Virus record (IMG/VR): IMGVR_UViG_3300031963_000137
Span: 1-63,675 of that record
Source of the DNA: a virus
Strand: one strand, 5' to 3'
DNA length: 63,675 bases
The notes beneath the pieces are model-generated. The model was not told where the DNA came from, did not search any database, and worked only from the letters and a program-made list of their open reading frames with translations. Within the stretch, counting starts at the first letter, position 1. Every line of letters starts with the position of its first letter. Position numbers and translations under genes: made by a program. Positions 33,850 to 41,371 of the stretch are shown one piece after another.

Positions 33850-34073
33850 TTAATCCAGCAACTTTTGTTTGATTTGTTTTGTGCTCTTGCAAAAGAACCA
33901 GCATCGTGGCATAATTTAGAGAGTTTAATTAGAACCTCACGATCTTTCACTGGACGCTCAAATGCAAGATCATTGTTCATACTTAGAGAGACCAAATCTC
34001 TCAACAATCTTTCACATCGAAGTGCCTCATTGATTGTAAAGTTTTCGTTGATAATTGGGCGAAAGTTCTTCAT
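33846..34073 (-). CDS. Hypothetical protein, 75 aa
   Basis: Start at MKNFRPIINENFTINEALRC (34073). Helical with acidic and basic patches (CERLLRDLVSLSMNND, VLIKLSKLCHDAGSFARAQN). Coupled to both neighbours. Unknown. Confidence 0.72.
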   Translation of the reverse strand: MKNFRPIINENFTINEALRCERLLRDLVSLSMNNDLAFERPVKDREVLIKLSKLCHDAGSFARAQNKSNKSCWIK

Positions 34074-34075
34074 AA

Positions 34076-34243
34076 TCAAACAGGAAAAACTTCTACAGAA
34101 CGAATAAGATTTGTGCGATCTTGTGCTAGGTAATCATCAGCGATTTTACCACACGATGAACGAGATTGAATAATCTTTTCCTCATAAAGATTCTCATCTT
34201 CATCAGGAACCCAATACTCAATCAGCATACGATAGGTTTTCAT
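34076..34243 (-). CDS. Small protein, 55 aa, MK-x-Y family
   Basis: MKTYRMLIEYWVPDEDENLY, then RSSCGKIADDYLAQDRTN. Similar in layout to the gene at 44542 (MKYLYIVDYWVPFPSSEY). Its ATG overlaps the upstream stop (TGATG). Confidence 0.74.
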   Translation of the reverse strand: MKTYRMLIEYWVPDEDENLYEEKIIQSRSSCGKIADDYLAQDRTNLIRSVEVFPV

Positions 34244-34491
34244 CAGTAGTGTGCCTCAGAGTAGTCAAGAACTTCGCTGTACTTAGCGATACCATCATAG
34301 CAACGCTTTGCCATTTCAGAATCACCTTCAGCGATGTAACCTTTCAGAAACTCAAAGCAGTATTTGATACGCTGCTCTGGAGTAACTTTAGCGAGTTGTT
34401 GTTGCTTACGCTCATAGGCAGCGTTGTAGGCAAACATCTCACGATCTTCGAGGGAGATGTTGTGAAACTTGCGGTCGGTAGTGTTATTCAT
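34243..34491 (-). CDS. Hypothetical protein, 82 aa
   Basis: ATG 34491 abuts an intercistronic element. Starts MNNTTDRKFHNISLEDREMF, helical, with AYNAAYERKQQQLAKVTPEQ and YIAEGDSEMAKRCYDGIAKY. Tetratricopeptide-like helices by eye, but no repeat is convincing. Unknown. Confidence 0.72.
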   Translation of the reverse strand: MNNTTDRKFHNISLEDREMFAYNAAYERKQQQLAKVTPEQRIKYCFEFLKGYIAEGDSEMAKRCYDGIAKYSEVLDYSEAHY

Positions 34492-34517
34492 ACTACTAGG
34501 ACACTTTGCAGGGCCCA
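34491..34517 (-). repeat. Intercistronic element, copy 8
   Basis: Core 34499-34516: GGGCC-CTGC-AAAGTGTCC, running into ATG 34491. Confidence 0.88.
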
Positions 34518-34524
34518 CTATTTG

Positions 34525-34779
34525 TTACCAGCGGCCTTGTTGTATGAGAATCTTTTTGATTTCAGTATAAATGAACTGACGAAGTTTAGTGTCGGCAGTG
34601 TTATCAAAAGCATAATAAAGACGATTCAAATACTCATTCTGTGTCAGTCCAATGTTACCATCACCACCGATTTCATTGAGTGATGAACCTGCCTGCACAC
34701 GATTCTTTCCAAAGTTGCCAGACACACGCCCAGTTGTTCTCAGTTTGGGCTTTATCTTTGAGAGATTAGAGTATGTCAT
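34525..34779 (-). CDS. Hypothetical protein, 84 aa
   Basis: Basic N-half (KIKPKLRTTGRVSGNFGKNR) and a helical C-half (NEYLNRLYYAFDNTADTKLR). Overlaps the upstream gene by ATGA. Unknown. Confidence 0.7.
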   Translation of the reverse strand: MTYSNLSKIKPKLRTTGRVSGNFGKNRVQAGSSLNEIGGDGNIGLTQNEYLNRLYYAFDNTADTKLRQFIYTEIKKILIQQGRW

Positions 34780-34961
34780 TTGAATTGTTCTAGAACATCA
34801 ATAAAGTGTTGGATACAATCTTTGGGGATGTGGATGGTTTGGTATCCAGGACCATTACCATCTTCCACACTCACAGTGCCATACTCATCAGCAGTAAAAT
34901 CAAAACTCCAACCATCTTCTTCGTGTTCGATTTTGATGTGTTTGGTGATAGTGTAAGTCAT
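34776..34961 (-). CDS. Hypothetical protein, 61 aa
   Basis: MTYTITKHIKIEHEEDGWSF followed by a Gly/Asp-rich strand region (DGNGPGYQTIHIPKDC) and a helix. Likely a small beta-alpha fold. Coupled by ATGA on both sides. Unknown. Confidence 0.72.
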   Translation of the reverse strand: MTYTITKHIKIEHEEDGWSFDFTADEYGTVSVEDGNGPGYQTIHIPKDCIQHFIDVLEQFK

Positions 34962-35131
34962 TCATCCTCCTCATAAGGAAACATTTCGTCGTATTCTTCG
35001 TCAGTTAGAGTGAGATACTGAACATCAGCATTTTTGTGCTCTTCAGCATACACTAATTGATAGTGTGCGAAAGAAGATGGGTCACTGCTAGCATACTCTA
35101 CCAGACCATCAACAATACAAAGGTAGTTCAT
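34958..35131 (-). CDS. Hypothetical acidic protein, 57 aa
   Basis: MNYLCIVDGLVEYASSDPSS, then an acidic tail (TDEEYDEMFPYEEDE). Overlaps both neighbours by 4 nt. Unknown. Confidence 0.7.
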   Translation of the reverse strand: MNYLCIVDGLVEYASSDPSSFAHYQLVYAEEHKNADVQYLTLTDEEYDEMFPYEEDE

Positions 35132-35352
35132 CGTGCCAAAGATAAGTTGTATTTGATAATCAAAAGGTCTCGCACTTGTTCTCGGTCGATACTATCACCA
35201 CAGAACGGCACTTCTTTAATCTTTGCAATCCTGATAATGTCGTTGGTTGCTTTACGAACTAGAGTACGATTTGCACCCATCGGATATAATCCATCAGGAC
35301 CATAGAACGACATCACATAATCAATGAAATCGTTAATAAACTCTTTAGACAT
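35128..35352 (-). CDS. Hypothetical protein, 74 aa
   Basis: Start at MSKEFINDFIDYVMSFYGPD (35352). Contains ANRTLVRKATNDIIRIAKIK and IDREQVRDLLIIKYNLSL, helical and basic. Possibly a nucleic-acid-binding helix bundle, but no signature is seen. Confidence 0.7.
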   Translation of the reverse strand: MSKEFINDFIDYVMSFYGPDGLYPMGANRTLVRKATNDIIRIAKIKEVPFCGDSIDREQVRDLLIIKYNLSLAR

Positions 35353-35354
35353 AA

Positions 35355-35789
35355 TCACTTAGCGTAGAGATAACCACCAGACCAATCGGCATTCTCCAGC
35401 AGATATTCACGATCTTTGATCAATCGCAGATCATAACGAACACCTTTGGCAGGAGATTTCCAAGTCGCAGACTTATATACTTCGCCAGTGTTCTTGTCAA
35501 TGAAGCAATGAACGGAGCGGGAACCGCCACCACTCACAAAGATGACTTTGTGATACTTTTTACCAGTCTCAACAGTATAATCAATGTCACACTTGCCAGA
35601 CTTGAGTTCATCAACCTTGCGAATGTGATACTCTACATTCTCACCACGCTCAGCAGAAGTCTGATGACCGCGAATAGAATACTGACGATAGTTGTCTTTC
35701 AGTGCTTCAATCAGCAGGAGAGTGTGCTTATACACATTCTCTGCGATGGTTTGTTTTGCTTGTGCTTGCATTTCAGTGGTTGTACTCAT
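35355..35789 (-). CDS. Hypothetical protein, 144 aa
   Basis: ATG 35789 abuts an intercistronic element. Begins MSTTTEMQAQAKQTIAENVY, with a long helix, then a beta-rich C-half containing HKVIFVSGGGSRSVHCFIDK and KGVRYDLRLIKDREYL. Looks like a soluble enzyme-sized domain but I recognise no family. Confidence 0.75.
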   Translation of the reverse strand: MSTTTEMQAQAKQTIAENVYKHTLLLIEALKDNYRQYSIRGHQTSAERGENVEYHIRKVDELKSGKCDIDYTVETGKKYHKVIFVSGGGSRSVHCFIDKNTGEVYKSATWKSPAKGVRYDLRLIKDREYLLENADWSGGYLYAK

Positions 35790-35815
35790 ACTACTAGGAC
35801 ACTTTGCAGGGCCCA
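35789..35815 (-). repeat. Intercistronic element, copy 9
   Basis: Core 35797-35814: GGGCC-CTGC-AAAGTGTCC, adjoining ATG 35789. Confidence 0.88.
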
Positions 35816-35816
35816 A

Positions 35817-36731
35817 TTACCAACTCTTTGCCATTGTGAAGTTTGCGTGAGAGAATGTCTCGCGATCCACTACTTTGAAGATGCCGTAATCGTTTTTGAT
35901 TACATAACCCTCGTGGAAACTTGCCACATCCCACAGGAAACATTCGATGTCGTCTTCTTCGTGAATGAAGAGGAACAAATCATCCTTGATTGTCTTCACC
36001 AACTTCCAAAGCCGGATGAGGTTCTTGTCACAATCACATTTTTCTGCAATTTCATCCTCACAGATGATACGTTGCTCCCTGATGCAAGCATTGATCTCTT
36101 TTTTGATTTGTGATGCCTTGCGATCACTCACAAACTCACACAGAGTTGACATTTGCTTGGCAAACTTACACACATCTGCCAAATCCTCACGATAAGGATT
36201 CAGGGACACTGCAGGTTGCACGAATAAGCATTTCTTAGTGCTTGCAAACTTGCTGGTGATAGGGTGTGCTACCATTTCAGGCAGACGCTCACCAGTGTAG
36301 TAAGTATGGGGAGCAACGATAATCTCTTGACGAACAACCTCAGGAAACTTATAGGTAATGGTGTTGGGTTTGAATGTATCAAGACCCTTACCGAAACCAA
36401 TCCAATCTCCCTGATACACATTGTTAGTGCGAGGCAGGAAATCCAAGCAATAGATGAGGATTTGCGTTACGCGAGGTTGACCGCCAAAATGGGTAAAGAT
36501 GTCGTCCTCGTTATAGCACAGGCGAATCTTTTGCTTATTAAATGCTGCTTTGGTGCAGACAAAAAACTTACCATTCTCAGGATTAGTGCCCCAAACAATA
36601 GCAGGAGCGCCATCCATCTTGACACTGATAGTAGAATCAGCACTGAACCAATCGAGCACCGAAAGATCACCATTTAGGATAGAATCTTCGGGATGTTCGA
36701 TATGTTTGTTTTGCATTGGTTGCTTACTCAT
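35817..36731 (-). CDS. ATP-dependent ligase-like nucleotidyltransferase
   Basis: 304 residues from ATG 36731, which abuts an intercistronic element. Residues 38-41 are KMDG, the KxDG lysine motif where ligases and capping enzymes form the lysine-AMP adduct (K38). Near the C-terminus EGYVIK (274-279) matches motif IV and FKVV (K286) matches motif V. The order and spacing fit the covalent nucleotidyltransferase superfamily. No OB-fold extension is apparent, so it may be an RNA-ligase-like or minimal DNA-ligase-like enzyme. Substrate unknown; repair of broken nucleic acid is an inference. Confidence 0.65.
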   Translation of the reverse strand: MSKQPMQNKHIEHPEDSILNGDLSVLDWFSADSTISVKMDGAPAIVWGTNPENGKFFVCTKAAFNKQKIRLCYNEDDIFTHFGGQPRVTQILIYCLDFLPRTNNVYQGDWIGFGKGLDTFKPNTITYKFPEVVRQEIIVAPHTYYTGERLPEMVAHPITSKFASTKKCLFVQPAVSLNPYREDLADVCKFAKQMSTLCEFVSDRKASQIKKEINACIREQRIICEDEIAEKCDCDKNLIRLWKLVKTIKDDLFLFIHEEDDIECFLWDVASFHEGYVIKNDYGIFKVVDRETFSHANFTMAKSW

Positions 36732-36757
36732 ACTACTAGGACACTTTGCAGGGCCCA
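36731..36757 (-). repeat. Intercistronic element, copy 10
   Basis: Core 36739-36756: GGGCC-CTGC-AAAGTGTCC, directly before the ligase-like gene start. Confidence 0.88.
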
Positions 36758-36760
36758 GAA

Positions 36761-36964
36761 TCAAACCTCTGCCAGTTTCTGTAGACGATTGCGAATATCA
36801 AAGAGTTCCATATCATCCATATCTACAGCATCCAAATCTACAGGAGCAAACTCCTCCAGATTTACACTACCATCAGAATAAATGGGGGCATAGTACAACT
36901 CATCGCCATCTTCTTGCGATAGAGTATAAACGCAACCGTGATTAGTGGAAGTAACGAAAATCAT
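36761..36964 (-). CDS. Acidic hypothetical protein, 67 aa
   Basis: Start at MIFVTSTNHGCVYTLSQEDG (36964) rather than the ATG at 37000, which falls in the terminator hairpin. Then ELYYAPIYSDGSVNLEEF and an acidic end. From memory, this YAPIYSDGS pattern recurs in cyanophage small proteins. Function unknown. Confidence 0.75.
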   Translation of the reverse strand: MIFVTSTNHGCVYTLSQEDGDELYYAPIYSDGSVNLEEFAPVDLDAVDMDDMELFDIRNRLQKLAEV

Positions 36965-36989
36965 TGGAGTTTCAAGAACAAAGGTACAA

Positions 36990-37022
36990 TAAAGGAGCAC
37001 CTGCTAAATTACAAGTGCTCCT
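36990..37022 (-). terminator. Probable terminator hairpin
   Basis: 8-bp stem AGGAGCAC/GTGCTCCT with a 14-nt loop, followed on the minus strand by TTTATTG. The T-run is short, so efficiency is uncertain. It separates the 80-aa gene from the 67-aa gene. Confidence 0.6.
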
Positions 37023-37032
37023 GTGCTAATTA

Positions 37033-37275
37033 TCAAACTGCTACACGACGTGCAGACAGTTGTTGATTCACAAAGTTCAATACTTGCTTCACATAAGGAG
37101 AAACAGTTTGAGTGAACTTAACCACATCTTCACGAAGTTTGTTGACTTCATACTGATGGATTTGCCAGCGAACCTGAATGTCTTGGAAGTATTGATCGCG
37201 AGTAATCAGTACCTGAGGGACGGACACTTCGGGAGCAACAACAACATTAGTGGTTTGCTTGCGAGCGCGAGGCAT
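37033..37275 (-). CDS. Basic helical protein, 80 aa
   Basis: Start at MPRARKQTTNVVVAPEVSVP (37275). Then a helical half with EVNKLREDVVKFTQTVSPYV and a C-terminal SARRVAV. No membrane segment. It starts 18 nt after element copy 11. Unknown. Confidence 0.7.
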   Translation of the reverse strand: MPRARKQTTNVVVAPEVSVPQVLITRDQYFQDIQVRWQIHQYEVNKLREDVVKFTQTVSPYVKQVLNFVNQQLSARRVAV

Positions 37276-37292
37276 GAAATGAATGCGTCTTA

Positions 37293-37319
37293 CATTACTA
37301 GGACACTTTACAGGGCCCA
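37293..37319 (-). repeat. Intercistronic element, copy 11
   Basis: Core 37301-37318: GGGCC-CTGT-AAAGTGTCC followed by TAGTAATG; lies 3 nt before the stop of the methyltransferase-like gene. Confidence 0.86.
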
Positions 37320-37321
37320 CT

Positions 37322-38398
37322 CTATGCAAAGAATGATTTTAGTGGATTTTGATTGATCCTATGCTGTTCTGGTAGTGCTTGCCAGATAGTTTTCTCAATA
37401 ATATCAAATCTGAGGTTATATGCACCATTTGTGGATGCAAAAGATACTTCAGACCAGTTAATTGATTGCATCACACTATCAAGAATCTTCTTGTCAGTAA
37501 GTGCTACAATTCCATAACCTCTACGATGTGGCAAATCCTCAAAATGTGTGTAATACTTCATTGCTTCTGCACCAAAACATGTAGAAGGTAGATAATAGTC
37601 ACATGCGTAGAGATGTTTCTTATTTCTTGTGCTTCCTGGAGTTCCACCATCAGACAAAGAATACAATTTCACAATGTTACTCAGATCAACCTTTTCTTCC
37701 TCAATTTTGTGATGTTTGGCCCAAATCTGAAAGACAACATTAACGCTAACATCTTTGCCACCAGGATAATGAAACTCAGAATCTACAACCTCACTATGAA
37801 TGAGATTCATATCTTTGACTCTTGATTTGCAACTACCCTTTCCGTTGCTATCAAATAGTTGTGGCAAAATAAAGCACACAAAATCAGAGAACTGTGCGGC
37901 ATGATTGATAAACTTAAGTGCCAAATGTCCTCGCAATCCGAATGGTGGATTACCGATACATACGTTCTTCTCAGTGGTAGGTTTCCAGCGTAAAAAGTCC
38001 TGTTTCTCTACACCTTCACAGCGAGGTTCAATGTCTACACCAACGCGCTGATAGATGGGTAGAACCTTATAGAAACTACCATCGCCAGCTGAGGGTTCAA
38101 TGAACGTATATTCACGCAAATCTACACCAAGATCACCCAGAACTTTGAGAGTTTGCTTGTAGCAATACTCTGCAGTATCTGGGTGAGTAAAGAACTGATC
38201 TTTCTCTTTATCAGTGAAATTGGAGTAGAGAATTGGAACACCTGCTAACCGACACAAATCAAAGTAGTATTGTGGCGGAACCTCTTTCTTCTCCATCCAC
38301 CGATTTACTGTACCTTTGTGTAGATACAACTCCTCGCAGACAGCATCAATGCCAAACTTTTGGTAGATGGGAAGAAAGAAGTCGTAGATGTTTTTCAT
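37322..38398 (-). CDS. DNA adenine-methyltransferase-like protein
   Basis: 358 residues. Residues ~15-45 look like a helix-turn-helix (GIDAVCEELYLHKGTVNRWM). EPSAGDGSF (101-109) is SAM-binding motif I and NPPFG (150-154) is catalytic motif IV of N6-adenine or N4-cytosine enzymes. The target-recognition part would be in residues ~180-350. Its ATG overlaps the stop of the nuclease-like gene upstream, so the two are translationally coupled. Likely modifies DNA, either phage self-protection or regulation; specificity unknown. Confidence 0.8.
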   Translation of the reverse strand: MKNIYDFFLPIYQKFGIDAVCEELYLHKGTVNRWMEKKEVPPQYYFDLCRLAGVPILYSNFTDKEKDQFFTHPDTAEYCYKQTLKVLGDLGVDLREYTFIEPSAGDGSFYKVLPIYQRVGVDIEPRCEGVEKQDFLRWKPTTEKNVCIGNPPFGLRGHLALKFINHAAQFSDFVCFILPQLFDSNGKGSCKSRVKDMNLIHSEVVDSEFHYPGGKDVSVNVVFQIWAKHHKIEEEKVDLSNIVKLYSLSDGGTPGSTRNKKHLYACDYYLPSTCFGAEAMKYYTHFEDLPHRRGYGIVALTDKKILDSVMQSINWSEVSFASTNGAYNLRFDIIEKTIWQALPEQHRINQNPLKSFFA

Positions 38399-39000
38399 GC
38401 AAGTTTGTTTGTCAGGAACTCCGATAGTGCTTCATCATCTGGATTTTCTACATCATAGCAGAAAGTATAACCATTAGCAACACCCAGATGAACTTGCTTG
38501 TCGCGAAAATCCCACTTGTATTTGTCATTTTGATCGTTACGGAGAGTTGGTTTTGTGCCAAAGATTCCGTGACGAGCATCAAAAGTCACCTCAGAATAAT
38601 CAAGAATAGTGAACCAAATCGTAGAATACTCAAAGTCAATGAAGACCAGTTTATCCCACTTCTCAGAGGCATAAAGATTCTCATGTTGCCATGCAGATTT
38701 CTTACCAGTTCCACGGCTAGCAGTCTTTACTTCGATGCGGAGTTTTGTACTATCAGGACGGTTAATCCAAATGTCATAAACACCGTCAGAGTTGTTGATG
38801 TTTTGATCCTCATCCCATTCTACATTGTAGGGAGTCAGTGCTTTGATAAACTTATAGAGAGTTTGTTCTCCCCACTTACCACGTTCGTCGTTGCTAAGTT
38901 GTACGATCTCTTCAAAGTAAGATCCTTTCCAATAGTTACGCTCACGCAGTTTCTTGACAGCATCGCTGACAGTTTCGTTAAGAATGGTGCGGGATGACAT
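38395..39000 (-). CDS. PD-(D/E)XK nuclease-like protein
   Basis: 201 residues from ATG 39000. KWGEQTLYKFI supplies the helix Glu (E45), GVYDIWIN the Asp (D76), and RIEVKTASRG the ExK pair (E90, K92), the classic order of a PD-(D/E)XK site. It starts 17 nt after an element and overlaps the methyltransferase-like gene by 4 nt. A coupled nuclease and methylase suggest a restriction-modification-like unit carried by the phage. No sequence-specific cleavage can be claimed. Confidence 0.65.
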   Translation of the reverse strand: MSSRTILNETVSDAVKKLRERNYWKGSYFEEIVQLSNDERGKWGEQTLYKFIKALTPYNVEWDEDQNINNSDGVYDIWINRPDSTKLRIEVKTASRGTGKKSAWQHENLYASEKWDKLVFIDFEYSTIWFTILDYSEVTFDARHGIFGTKPTLRNDQNDKYKWDFRDKQVHLGVANGYTFCYDVENPDDEALSEFLTNKLA

Positions 39001-39017
39001 GAATTGAGTTGTGCTTA

Positions 39018-39044
39018 TATTATTGGGACAATTTAAAGGGCCCA
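39018..39044 (-). repeat. Intercistronic element, copy 12 (divergent)
   Basis: Core 39026-39043: GGGCC-CTTT-AAATTGTCC then CAATA. Two core positions differ from the others (AAAG->AAAT, TGTCCT->TGTCCC). Precedes the nuclease-like gene. Confidence 0.8.
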
Positions 39045-39047
39045 CTA

Positions 39048-39227
39048 TCAGTCAATGGGAAGTTTTGCCACACTTTTACCATTCTTGTGATCTGTGATAT
39101 ACTTTCGTGCAGAACTTTCAGTCCTACAAAGTTTCTCAAGTTGCTGACCGTTGTGGATAATAAGATACTGCTTCCCATAAGGAATAGCAGCATATGTATC
39201 CTTAAACATCGTAAATCCTTCTTTCAT
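39048..39227 (-). CDS. Hypothetical basic protein, 59 aa
   Basis: MKEGFTMFKDTYAAIPYGKQ then YLIIHNGQQLEKLCRTESSA. Overlaps the upstream 176-aa gene by ATGA. Basic C-terminus (KNGKSVAKL). Unknown; sits between the nuclease-like and the 176-aa protein. Confidence 0.68.
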   Translation of the reverse strand: MKEGFTMFKDTYAAIPYGKQYLIIHNGQQLEKLCRTESSARKYITDHKNGKSVAKLPID

Positions 39228-39754
39228 ACAAGAAACCTCTTTTCATATTCCAGCAAATCAGATGGTGCAGGAATAATGTTGTCATCACATTCTACAGCAT
39301 TTTCCCATCTTGCACCACTCTTTTGATATAGTTTGATATTAAGATGCTGGTACTTTAGGTTAGTTGGAACGTGTACTTTATAGTCAATTCCATCATTCTC
39401 AGTCAGCAAGCTAAGTTGCTTATTCTCACTCTTAGTCACTGTAATTGTGGAGCAAGATAACCAGAACAGATTCTCAAAAACATCATAATCTGATAGGTAT
39501 TTGTCTGGGTTATCCATAATCATTCGACCAATGAATTGAGGTGACAAACAATGGTCGTGAGTGCGCTCTTTTGGATTATTCTTTGCTTCCTCACTTATCA
39601 ATCCAAGATGATTCACTTGAGCGCAATCAAATACACCAATGTAGTAAATGCGTGTGATAGGTCGGAAGAAATCAGGGTCGCCCCAGTTGTCTACATTAGC
39701 ACTCAAAGAGTTGAATGTAGTCTGACAGTAGGCTTTCCAGTTCTTGGAGTTCAT
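39224..39754 (-). CDS. Hypothetical protein, 176 aa
   Basis: MNSKNWKAYCQTTFNSLSAN; the middle has DVFENLFWLSCSTITVTK and the C-half TNLKYQHLNIKLYQKSGARW. Soluble, no catalytic motif seen. Its start adjoins copy B of the 115-bp repeat. Being coupled to the nuclease-methylase cluster it might be an accessory factor, but that is only positional. Confidence 0.7.
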   Translation of the reverse strand: MNSKNWKAYCQTTFNSLSANVDNWGDPDFFRPITRIYYIGVFDCAQVNHLGLISEEAKNNPKERTHDHCLSPQFIGRMIMDNPDKYLSDYDVFENLFWLSCSTITVTKSENKQLSLLTENDGIDYKVHVPTNLKYQHLNIKLYQKSGARWENAVECDDNIIPAPSDLLEYEKRFLV

Positions 39755-39870
39755 TTTAGAAAAAATCGGTGTTTTTGTTGCAGTGGATGGGTTCTAGGTC
39801 GGTTGCAGTGAAATTGCAGAAAAATCAGGGTTTTGGTCTAGGTGGCCACTGGATTCTTGGGTGAGACTCA
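39754..39870. repeat. 115-bp direct repeat, copy B
   Basis: Counterpart of 33531-33646. It spans from the start codon of the 176-aa gene to the last codon of the helicase gene. TAAAAT near the left end could serve as a -10 box, but no -35 match is convincing. Confidence 0.75.
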
Positions 39871-41112
39871 CCGCCTCACCACCGATACGGCAGGTTCTCC
39901 CTTCTCGAAGATGGTATCAACCACAGACTGAACTGCGCGAGCGGTGCTGATACCAACCTTGCTGTAGACAGGAATGCAAACCAGACCGAACGATTTGCTA
40001 TACTGACTCAGGTTGCCAGGTTCGATACGTCCTTCGCGCATAGCTTTGGCATCATCGTGATGCAAACGGATGCAACGTCCGATGGTCTGACTGATGCCAA
40101 TGAAGTCCATATTACGCAGGAACAGCACTGCTTCCAGACCGCTCACATTGATACCCTCAGCAAGGATACTGTGGTGAAGAACAACAAACTTCTTATCGTT
40201 ATCCTTACCCCATGCAGATAGAGTGTCGAAGAATACCTCACGGTTGACCTTCTGACCGTCAATAACTGCGCCAGTCTTGGCAGTAATATACATCCAAGAG
40301 TATCCGCGACATTCCAGTTGGAAACAGAAATCAGTTTCAGTCACCAGCGATACGATTTGCTTGGTTGCCTTAGCACAAATCAGAATCTTGCCGACCTTGT
40401 TCTCATCAATCGTTTCCAGCAGATTCTCAGAATCGCGGTCGAAGTTGGTCTGCTTACCAGTTACCATAGCCAGTTGCTTGACGATGACTTTGGGGGGCAC
40501 AATGTAACCACCTTCAACCAACTCAGGAGCAGGAACTTTGCAGATTACCTGACCGTAAACATCAGCATCATTCATCCCAGGTTTGCCAGTAGCAAGGGAA
40601 TGTTTGGGAGTTGCAGTGAAGAAATAGCAGCGGCGAGCAGTAGCAGCAAAGTGCTCTGTTGCAGGGAAAAAGTGACGCTGAACGCTGTTATGTGCCTCAT
40701 CAAAGTAAATAGTATCCACATCAACTTCTGCCACTTGCAGACGCGACAGAGAGTTGTAGGTAGTTACAATCAAGCGATGGCTATCAGCATTGGCATCAAC
40801 CCAGTTACGAATCTCACGGGGGCGAGTAGAGGATTCGTGATGAGTTTCGCCACTGTGAACGTGCAAAACTTTAGCGTTGGTGATGAACTCCAGGAACTCG
40901 CTAGAGAGTTGCTCTGCCAACAAAATACGAGGAGCAACAACAACAATGGTCTGGGGAGTTTCAGACTGCAACTCACGCAGAGCATCATAGATCATCTTGA
41001 GAGTCTTGCCACCGCCAGTAGGAACAATGATCTGACCTTTATCATGCTGTTGCATAGCAGCAACACCACGTTCTTGATGCGGACGAAGTTGGATTTGCAT
41101 TGGTTTCATCAT
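39868..41112 (-). CDS. Superfamily 2 DEAH helicase
   Basis: 414 residues. Motif I is PTGGGKT (31-37), motif II DEAH (138-141), motif III TATP (166-169), and motif VI QTIGRCIR near residue 345. N-terminal QLRPHQERGVAAMQQ is the Q-motif-like start of UvsW/RecG-type SF2 enzymes. It lacks the ~100-residue N-terminal domain of T4 UvsW, so it is a helicase core only. Expected to unwind or translocate on nucleic acid with ATP. Element copy 13 ends right before ATG 41112. Confidence 0.85.
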   Translation of the reverse strand: MMKPMQIQLRPHQERGVAAMQQHDKGQIIVPTGGGKTLKMIYDALRELQSETPQTIVVVAPRILLAEQLSSEFLEFITNAKVLHVHSGETHHESSTRPREIRNWVDANADSHRLIVTTYNSLSRLQVAEVDVDTIYFDEAHNSVQRHFFPATEHFAATARRCYFFTATPKHSLATGKPGMNDADVYGQVICKVPAPELVEGGYIVPPKVIVKQLAMVTGKQTNFDRDSENLLETIDENKVGKILICAKATKQIVSLVTETDFCFQLECRGYSWMYITAKTGAVIDGQKVNREVFFDTLSAWGKDNDKKFVVLHHSILAEGINVSGLEAVLFLRNMDFIGISQTIGRCIRLHHDDAKAMREGRIEPGNLSQYSKSFGLVCIPVYSKVGISTARAVQSVVDTIFEKGEPAVSVVRR

Positions 41113-41113
41113 C

Positions 41114-41140
41114 TAGTATTAGGACACTTTGCAGGGCCCA
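41114..41140 (-). repeat. Intercistronic element, copy 13
   Basis: Core 41122-41139: GGGCC-CTGC-AAAGTGTCC then TAATACTAG and ATGATG of the helicase gene. Confidence 0.86.
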
Positions 41141-41143
41141 GTA

Positions 41144-41344
41144 TCAGTTACAAACTTTTTTATAGCAGTTCAGTCTATCAATTACACCTTGCATTGTAGC
41201 ACGATTGTAACCATTTGCAAAGGGTAGACTTCTCTCAGTTTCAGGATTAGAACCAAAATCAACATTTTGGGAGACATTAACACCCTCTTGAAGAAGGCGA
41301 ATGACATCATCAAAGACAAAATCAGGGATTTGAATGTAATTCAT
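41144..41344 (-). CDS. Hypothetical protein, 66 aa
   Basis: Start at MNYIQIPDFVFDDVIRLLQE (41344), downstream of the terminator. Then RSLPFANGYNRATMQGVIDR. Mixed alpha-beta, acidic start. The stop lies 4 nt before element copy 13. Unknown. Confidence 0.72.
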   Translation of the reverse strand: MNYIQIPDFVFDDVIRLLQEGVNVSQNVDFGSNPETERSLPFANGYNRATMQGVIDRLNCYKKVCN

Positions 41345-41371
41345 TGTTCTCAGTGGTTTGGTATCTAAAGA

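Noticed and set aside
35508-36113. Plus-strand frame of 201 residues
   Set aside because: It runs antisense across the ligase-like and 144-aa genes, whose motifs and element-linked starts are credible.
29836-36757. Reading frames continuing through the elements (peptides such as MGHPKCPSSI or MGPAKCPSSM at protein starts)
   Set aside because: These identical peptides come from the repeated DNA, not shared ancestry of the proteins. Start codons after the element are more plausible, except where the ATG is part of the element.
40318-41199. Plus-strand frame of 293 residues
   Set aside because: It is antisense to the SF2 helicase gene, which has all helicase motifs in order; no plus-strand Shine-Dalgarno or motif supports it.
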